From Luidia sarsii (taxonomy: Eukaryota > Echinodermata > Asteroidea > Paxillosida > Luidiidae), in the NCBI GenBank assembly GCA_949987565.1, contig OX465114.1, positions 5,298,832 through 5,362,831 on the forward strand: a stretch of DNA of 64,000 nt, written 5' to 3'. The position numbers and the translations under genes were made by a program. Shown piece after piece: positions 27,901 through 36,900 of this stretch. Below the pieces are notes generated by a model. It ran no database searches. It was not told the origin of the DNA and worked only from the letters and a program-made list of their open reading frames with translations. Each line of letters starts with the position of its first letter. Position 1 is the stretch's first letter.

Positions 27901-30900
27901 AAAGGCTATTGACAGTACAACTATTCAAGTGCTGCAAAATCACAGTGCATTGATGGAACTTTTCATAACTAAAAGTGGAAAATATTACAAAACCTTGTCA
28001 GTCAGAAGATAAACCATCCAATCTAAAAGCCATATCATCCAATGAGTGATTATAATAATCACCCATATAGCCAACAAACACATGCTAAATGCTGGGATTC
28101 GTCATCAATATAACAGGGGAAACAAAGAGATAATAGAGAATGCATGTCTAGCCTTTACAAGCAGATTACACAAACATCATCACCATACCTGTTTCTGTAC
28201 AATTTCCAGTAGTGTGTCTATGAGCTCTTTAGAAGTGATACATCTGCATGTATCAGCCAGCCATGCAGCAGAGCATTGTGCCTCCTGACGTGCAGCACAT
28301 TGGTCCCAGGTGAACATCCCATCCAAGGCGATAATGACTGCCATTATTGACTGCACACAACTTGCCTTGTCTGTAGTGGAGTTACTTCTATGCCACAGGT
28401 TACGCAAGGCTGTAGCAACCCTTTTCATTGAGGTCTACCAGAATGAAGTCACACACAAATGTTGCAAATTACTTACTGACTGAAATGACCACAATGCAAA
28501 GCTCAAAATGAAAGAACATAAGATTTGGATCCGAGCAGGACCTTCCTGGTGGGCAGAGGAGAAAGTTTCTGCCTGTGAAAAGGATCCCGTTACTGTTAGG
28601 GTATAAACATCAGGCACACAAATTGTTTTAGATAATGAAGGATACATTGTACATACAAAGTCAAGAATAGCGAGTAGCTTTCAAGCTAATGACTTCTTAA
28701 CGCAAGACATATTTCTCCAAACTTTGGTGACAGGAAAGAGCCTTGTCATTTCCTGCAATGATGCTTCCATAGTGTCATCATTGTTGGGGTCCTTTTCACT
28801 AAATCAACAGGTTTTCATGACATGGAATGTGGTACAAAGCAAAAGGCAGAAGCTCTCTATGCATTGCTTATTTATTGGGCAAGGGACAGGTTTCATAACA
28901 TCTACCCAGCCAAGAGAACTCATTAAGCAATCAATTCAATTGCCAATCCAGTGGTTGAGAGGATGCCCATACTCAGGGATAGAAAGAAAGCTGGGATGTA
29001 TATTACTTTCCTTTCTCTTCCCAGTCTAGCAACTGACAGCTATGTACAACACACATGGCCAATGGCTCTTCATTTTCATGTGCTCTAGATATTCTGCATT
29101 TGTTTCATGTGCCAAGGACACATGCAGTGTGGCCTCTTTTACTTCAAACCTTTATAATTCAAACCACCACCCATGGTTTATCCTGGTAATTGCAAGCTTA
29201 TTTGTGTGTTTTATCCCAAACATGTGTATTTTGTATTGTTAATTTGACTCATGTCCCAAGGCTTTTGTTTCATTACATTCCATTATTTAATATGTACAGA
29301 ATATGTACATTTGAATTCCTTTTCTCATGGAGTTTATCAGTTCATCCCTTCTGACGGACATTGCCTCTATACAATTAAAGAGGTTGTCCATTACAATAGA
29401 CACGCTAAGATTGTCTAAATACATCCTATTCACATGCACATTGCATGCTATAAAGTTTTCTCATGACTTTGCATATTCAGAACTACACTGTTTAATGACG
29501 GTTGGTACATTGGTGCATTACATATGTATATCAATCATGTTCATACCTTCAAGCTATCTGCAAACTTTGACTGTGATATTTCATGTTCAGTCAGCACATT
29601 ACACTCCAACAGGACTGCCAGAGTCTTGCTCAGTAAACTTGAATAATGGACCAAAGTTTCTACACATTCAACCTACACATAAAACAAAGCACAAAGAATC
29701 ACACTGAATAATTACTGATTAATAATGGCCTATAATCACATTATTTATGATTCACTTAAAATGATAGCTACACAGATGTCTTTGTTGCTTGAGTTAAGTA
29801 GACACAATGAATGGTTGTTATCATCAGTCCTCACCTCACTGCTTGACATATCCAGAACCTTGATACCAAGTCTTTCAAGGCCTTGCATTAGGTTTTGTTT
29901 CACACAAGACATGACAGTGCAAGACGCTCCTGCTATGACTGCTCCATCAGCATGCCTTGATGCACACTGGTCTTCACTTGGCAAATCAAAGGAAGATTGG
30001 AGGATCAGTGTCTGGACCTCTTGAGATGTGGGATGATGTGTCTTGAGTGGCGGGCTGGATGGAGACTGCATCAGAGATGTGACCAGTTGTCTGCTTTGCG
30101 TTGTGCGCTGTGTCAGTACACCCAACACTTCAACAACAAGGGTGACTGGGAGACTACACAGGAAGAATACGGTAGAAAGAAATCAAACATCCAATGGCAG
30201 TGTGCTGGACACTATAAATGTAAGTGGACACATTTTAATTCTCATATAATGTCACAAAACTTTGAACAGCAGGGGATGGTTGATATGGATACAGGGTCAA
30301 AGTAAAATACATTTAGAATTAGGTCAAACAAATAGAGGAAAACAAATAAAGGAAAAACTGATTGAAAAATGGCAAAGAAAACTTTGACTGAACCTCTGGT
30401 TTTGTGTATCAGCGCTCTTACCATCTGAGCTATCCAGCCCTTAGATGGTGAGCTTCCCATATATCACCTAATCTTTGCATTTACCATTAACTGCCGTATA
30501 TTTCATGGGATCACACCAATCATTTTCATTCAGATGCAAACAACCAATTTACAGTAAGTGCAAAAATGGTGGTTACCTTACAGATCTTGCATGTAGAAAA
30601 AAAACCATTTGGGATGAATACATTTATATTCAAAATATCAAAATAATAGTAAGAAAATAATTATAACAAGGGAATATGGAGAATGAAATCATGTAGACAG
30701 AGAACCCAGCCAAAAGAAATCTACATGAATGTACAACATACGTCTTTAACAACTTGACAAGCTGTAGTCTCTCTCCAGTCTCCTCTTGCTCTTCGTTCAA
30801 AAGCAACCAATTCAGCAGCTGTTTCCTCAATGGGTAGCTGCCCTTTGCCACTGAACCAGAGGCTAGAGTACCCCCACTTCTGCAGACGTGACTCTCTGGG

Positions 30901-33900
30901 AGAACACTTCTGAAAAGGATTGCTGCCAAAAGCTGTACAGAATTCCTGAAAGAGGTCAAAGAAAGAAAAGACCCATTACAACTGTGTCTATCTACAGTAA
31001 ACCTCGGCTAAGTCGGCACCCTCGGGACCAGCATATTTGTGAACATTTACATTGATGCCGACATGTAGTGTAAGTCATCATTTTGCCTACTTACACATAT
31101 ACGTGTAAATACATGTGGGCTATGTACAGTAGGCATGTCATCAATCTTGCTTGTACATGTACTTGTTTGTACATACATTTACCTGTATATAAGTTACACT
31201 CCTGTCATGTTTGAGTTAGATTACAGCGTGATCCTTCTCTTCCATTGTATGTATTTTCAAACATATGTAGATCATGTCAAACAAACCAAGGAAAAACTGA
31301 CTGGGAACTTTTGAACAATTTGAAAAATTGGCAAAACAAAATTTGACTGGACCGGGACTTGAACCCGAGACCTCTGGACTAACGTACCAGTGCTCTTCCA
31401 TCTGAGCTATCCAGCCCTTAGATGGTGGCCTCCCAAAAAGTCAACTAGTCTTTACCGTGGTGGGGGTGCCAGTCAGAAGCAATTCAACCATTAACTGTCG
31501 TATACACGTATCTCCAGGGATCACAGCCCCTGCTTTCATTCAGATGCAAACAACTAATTGTTGTAAACCTGGCTACGGCAGCTCGAGGATCACACAGTGG
31601 ATGCAGATAACACGCTATCCAGCTGTGCACAGCGAGCGGCAAGCTCTCATTCTATACTGAGCACTCAATGTGGCTACTCTAGTTGGGTCTAAAATGTTCA
31701 AGATCTTGAACAAAATGTTCAAGCAATGGTACCTTTTTTTGCGCACGTGTCACACATGTGTTCATAGGGATATGTTCAATTGACTGTTTCAAAATGGGCG
31801 TCATGCATGTATAAAGAAATTGGGAAGTACCCTCCACATCCCTGTGTCATGTGAGAGACAGTCCATGTGTGCAAGCAGTATATGCACACAAATGAACGTT
31901 CTTCAGTAAACACTCAGACAGAAAATACCCGTGCCTCAAAATTCCTTAAAAATCACAAGTTGCCAGGATTTAAAAAAAAATTATTCGGAAGTGATTTCAT
32001 GAACAGTTCTAAAAAGAATTTTACTATGTCTTCTTTTGACAAGGGACCGCTAGAAATGCGAGGACTTGGTGAGATGACGACTTACATTTGTTGACTTAGA
32101 CTTCAGAATTTGCATAGAAATTACAGAAACTGGAACTTCATTCGGACTGCTGACTTGAGTGAGTTGACGAGTAAGACAACGTCGGTTAAGCCGAGGTTTA
32201 TTTGCTGCACAATTGTGGCACACTGACTGGAAAGCAAAGACAAATGCTCACCTTGTGGGAAGAGAGGAACCAGTCATAAACAGTCTCCAATGCTCTCTGT
32301 CTGGCGTAGCTATCCCACGATGCAACAGACAGGTCAAAAGGTCAAATCCATCAGACTCCGCAGTGTGCAAACTGATAGTTCTACAAGTATAAAGACATTT
32401 CCATTTGCACATTCCACTACAACTGCAAATACTCCCAGCTCTCTTTCTGAGATGTTTCTAGGATCAAAGCTCTAGGGCCCTTCAGCTGATTTGCATACTT
32501 TGTATACTTTTATAAGTAAGAACTTTGAAACATTGATGTATAATGGGTGTCTTTCAATGGCAAAACAATGGATGGACTAATATGTCTAATAACAATATAA
32601 TCAGTGTAAATAACAACATACAATTTCTGCACCATAAAACTTACCTTATGGTACAAGACCACACTTTGGTCCATTCAGAATGCAATGCTGTAGTCAATGT
32701 AGCGGGTAAATTTGTATGCTGACTTTGACATACAGCTAGTGCCTGCATAGTCTGTAACACCCAAGTATGTACCTCGGATCTGAATATCATAACCAAAATG
32801 GACAATTATTGATAAATAGCCATCCTGAATTACAGTGCAAATGGAAGTTTTGTGATGACACCATGTGACGCATCTCTTCTGAGAAGGAGTGTGTGGCTCT
32901 GAAAAGAGCCGGTAACTCAACACTACAGGCAGTGTGTGCTCTGCCTGTCTCCTGACAAGTATAGTACATGTACCGGTATATGTAAATCATTACTGTGAAT
33001 AGTTCATATTACACAAATAACCAATTTTTCAAAATTGTAAAAAGAAATACAAATAATAACCAGATTGATGAAAGCACCTTTTACTGTCTGACTGTATCTG
33101 GTGAAGCACTGCCAGCAATGTATGTAACTGATCAATAGGCACACTGGCTGGGTACTTGTGTAAGAGTGCTCTGAGCAGCTGTAACCTGAATGAGAACAAC
33201 ATAATGGTGAAGACTACAGTTAATGCTGAAGGGAGCATCAACACAAAGCATTGGTGCACCTCAAATAAATGTTACTTAAACTGTTGGATGTTTACAATTC
33301 ATTCACTGCAAGAAGGTACAAAGTGACTTGGGTGTGTCATGACTTGGGTACGTTGTGACTTGGGTATGTCGTGACTTGTGTATGTTGTGATTTGGTACAA
33401 AATGATTTGAGCACAAATTAACTTGGGCACAAAGTGACATGAATACAAAACCTTTAGTCAGACTTAAATAAGATCAAGAAGTATGTGCTCATATAATTAA
33501 CACTTTACATTCATAGCTAGTATGACACTTACCATGGGACCAGCACAGCACTCTGAGCATTCATAATAATGGTTTCCCTTAACAATGACCAGCCTGATTC
33601 CACCTTACGGCGCTTGGCTCCGCCTCCTCCCTGAGTGAAATGCCCAGATAGACTGGACTGACTGGAGTGTGGCATCATCTTGCTCATGTCCACTGATGAG
33701 TAGTCTCCACAAAACACCTTCAAAACCAAGACACAGCAGTGATAGAAGCTGAACTGAGCACACAACAGCTCCATGAGTTTGTCTCTAAATGATCCAAGAA
33801 ACAGTAGTCCAAACTGGGACACTGTACATTGTAAAGAAAATCAATCAAGAGGATTTGTTCTTATCTTAATTGTTTTGAGTTACACAATTCAAAGCAAATC

Positions 33901-36900
33901 TTATCTCATGATTACCTGATGGCAGACATCTGCAGCGACGTCAACCAAAGCTGATTTGAAGACTATTTCTCTGCTTCTATTAACATAACAGACAATTTCT
34001 TTTTAAATTTTATAAGCCTTAAGACAGCCAGATTTAATCTCAAACGTGCAAGATGTGGTTCAATTGAATTTTTTTGTTAGTATCAAGGAATAGCAGTATT
34101 TAGTAAGCCCATCCTACCTAACCCTCTTGTTACCACATTACCAAATTGTTTTCAACCAAAGGCAGCTATTCTCAACCTATTTTTTTTTCTAAATGAAGAC
34201 TCATTTTTTACGACAAAAAGTGGTGTTTGCATTTTACTCAGTGGCACTAGGCCCTAGGTGTGAAATTTGAATGAAACTTCTTTACAACAATCAAGTTACA
34301 GCACAATTATTGAAGGTCGCTATTTTCAAACCCATTTTTCATAATCAATTCTTTAATGAATACTACTTTTTTAGAGACTGTTCATGTATGAAGTACAACC
34401 GTGACCTACATGTACATCATTCACGTGGTGTGTGCTGCTGAACATGCACCCTGCACAGTCCACGTTCTTGTTGTCAAATGTGTCTGAATATGACAATTTC
34501 AAAGATTTTCTTTCCGATTCCTCTTCAAAATATCTGCCTTTGAGAAATGTCCTGCTAGGATCGAAACATCAGGTCCACTAAATTTTGAGATTTGCATTTT
34601 GGTAATTTTAGTTAGTAGGCAGTTTCCAACATTTTTGTATATCACTTTAGAATATTTGTAAGCATTCTCAGAATCAATATCTGCAAGGGACAAATTCACG
34701 TGGCAATTACTATGAAAATTGAGAATCCATTATCCTGCACAGAAAATGTGCATCGTCCTTGTCGACAAAAGTCGCCCATGGTAAGGAAGCACACGTTGCA
34801 TGTTGTTGATGGAATTCGCCCATGGTAAGGAAAGGATAAACATAGGGCAAGCAGTTACATACACTACATACAGCGCAGCAATTTTGACCAAAGTTATTCC
34901 CTGAAGGCTCAGTGCTTAGTACTTACCCGGTGCCTTTAAGTTTCATTCTAGTACCAGCTTGTCTCCATTCATCCAGCACAAATTCATACAACTGCTGTAA
35001 GTGACTCTGAAACACAACGGACAGAATAGTATCTATCACAATCCTTGATTCATATAAGTATTTATGGAAAGGGATTGAGCAAGAATGGTATATATTTTGC
35101 ATTCAGTTGTGTTGTTGTGTCAGCAAATATCAATGCTCACCTTCCAGATATTCATGTCAGCAGCATAGGCTCCGTTTGCCTCCTTCAATACTCCCCGAGG
35201 GTGATGGAGACTCAATTGTAGCCCAAGGAATCTTAGAACCTCGTCCTAAAATCCAAATATGACAACAAAACCTAAATACCAACATCAAAAATCTTAAACA
35301 ACAAAGCCTTCCTGAAAGACAAAAAAAAACAACTTTGAGTGGACCGAGACTTGCACCCGAGTCCCCGAGTTTTGTCTGGTCCAGTCAAAATTTCTATGTC
35401 ATTTTTCACAAGTTCCCAGTCAGTTTTACCTTTATTTGCCTTAAATATGAATCTAACAGAAAATATAACAAAAATCATTGAAAATTCATTGTTCAGATCG
35501 ATTCAGCAATGGCACTTTTAATGAGATACTTTTTCATCCTTAGCACGTTGCTTAATCTTTGTATAATAATAAGGGAACTGCCGCAAAATGTCTGGAGAAA
35601 GGTCCTGCTAGGATGGAAACACTAGGACGGAAACACTAGGTGCGCCCATTTTTTAAAAGAGGAAGAAATAGTATAAACCTTGATGGTGGCTGTTGATTTA
35701 TTTCTCCAGATATGCATACAGATTCCAAGAGAATCTTCACCAAGTTTGCACAATTGAATACGGCAATCTCCAGACACAGCTTGACAAAAAGTATTCAGAG
35801 CTGCCATCACATTCTCCACAACCGTCACGCTCTTCTCTGACCTGATATCAAATTACAGGACAAAGTGATCAGTCAGTTATGGAAAAATAGTCCATATTAA
35901 TCTGTGATGTTATTTCAAAGGACGTTTTGGCATAACATATAATATGTGATGTTCATAATGCATCACAATATATTGAAAGTTCAAAATTTATTTTGTGAGT
36001 AATATGGAGTTACAAAACAGTCACTGATTATGCAAGAATATTAGTCGACAGCCTTAGTACAATAGGTGCACACACGTACATGTATATCTACGCTGTGACC
36101 ATTTAGACATCTCACCTTATTTTATTGAGTATTTGACTGAAGAAGTTGAACAGGGCTGGCTTATGGATAGAGTTTTGCACCACAGCGTCAGACAGAAGTG
36201 ATCTCATTACACGAGACACAAGGTCAAGACTCAAGCCACTCACAGGATCGCACAGAACCTTGCAAAAATACCTCAGGAGCTCTGCCAAGATAACATGTAT
36301 CATAGTCATCTTATTGAACAAACCTTACAATATGATGGTTAACATGCGTTGAGAAATACGAGCAAACGAAATAATCACAAAGGGTTAATAAGTTGAAAGA
36401 ATAACGTAGAGTTGAAATTAAAGATCTTCTATGTTTGCAATTTCACTGATATCACTGAACATACAAGTAACTGCCACTTTTGTGAAAAGGTTTTAAATGC
36501 AGACCCTTGATCATTCAGAATCACCTTCTAAATGAAAACAAAATGAGAATGAGATCAATTTACCATGCCATGACTTCTGAGGAAGATCACAGTAGTACTT
36601 CCTACTCCTCAGCACATCTTTCAATAACACGTTGCAGCAGTCAACACCAAATGCACTTGCTGTGAATTTATCTTTCATCAACAATAGAATATGCTGGACA
36701 ACGTCTGAGCATTTCAATAACTTGCCCCCTACAATAAACAAATATACATCCAGAGGATTATACATGAGGTATGGAAAGGCTGCATGGTCAGGCATTAGGG
36801 CTAAAACATGACAAGGCACACCTACGTTTATTTGCTTGGCGAATGAACCATTTGAAGACTGAACCAATCTCCTGTTTCTTACGATCTTTGGTACTCAGAC

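Noticed and set aside
33718..33822. Upstream extension of ATM exon 10 (RDKLMELLCAQ), which is open and has a plausible acceptor at 33,785
   Set aside because: Exon 9 at 33,916-33,976 supplies the conserved DVCHQ block and joins at 33,717 in phase, so the extension would duplicate that position.
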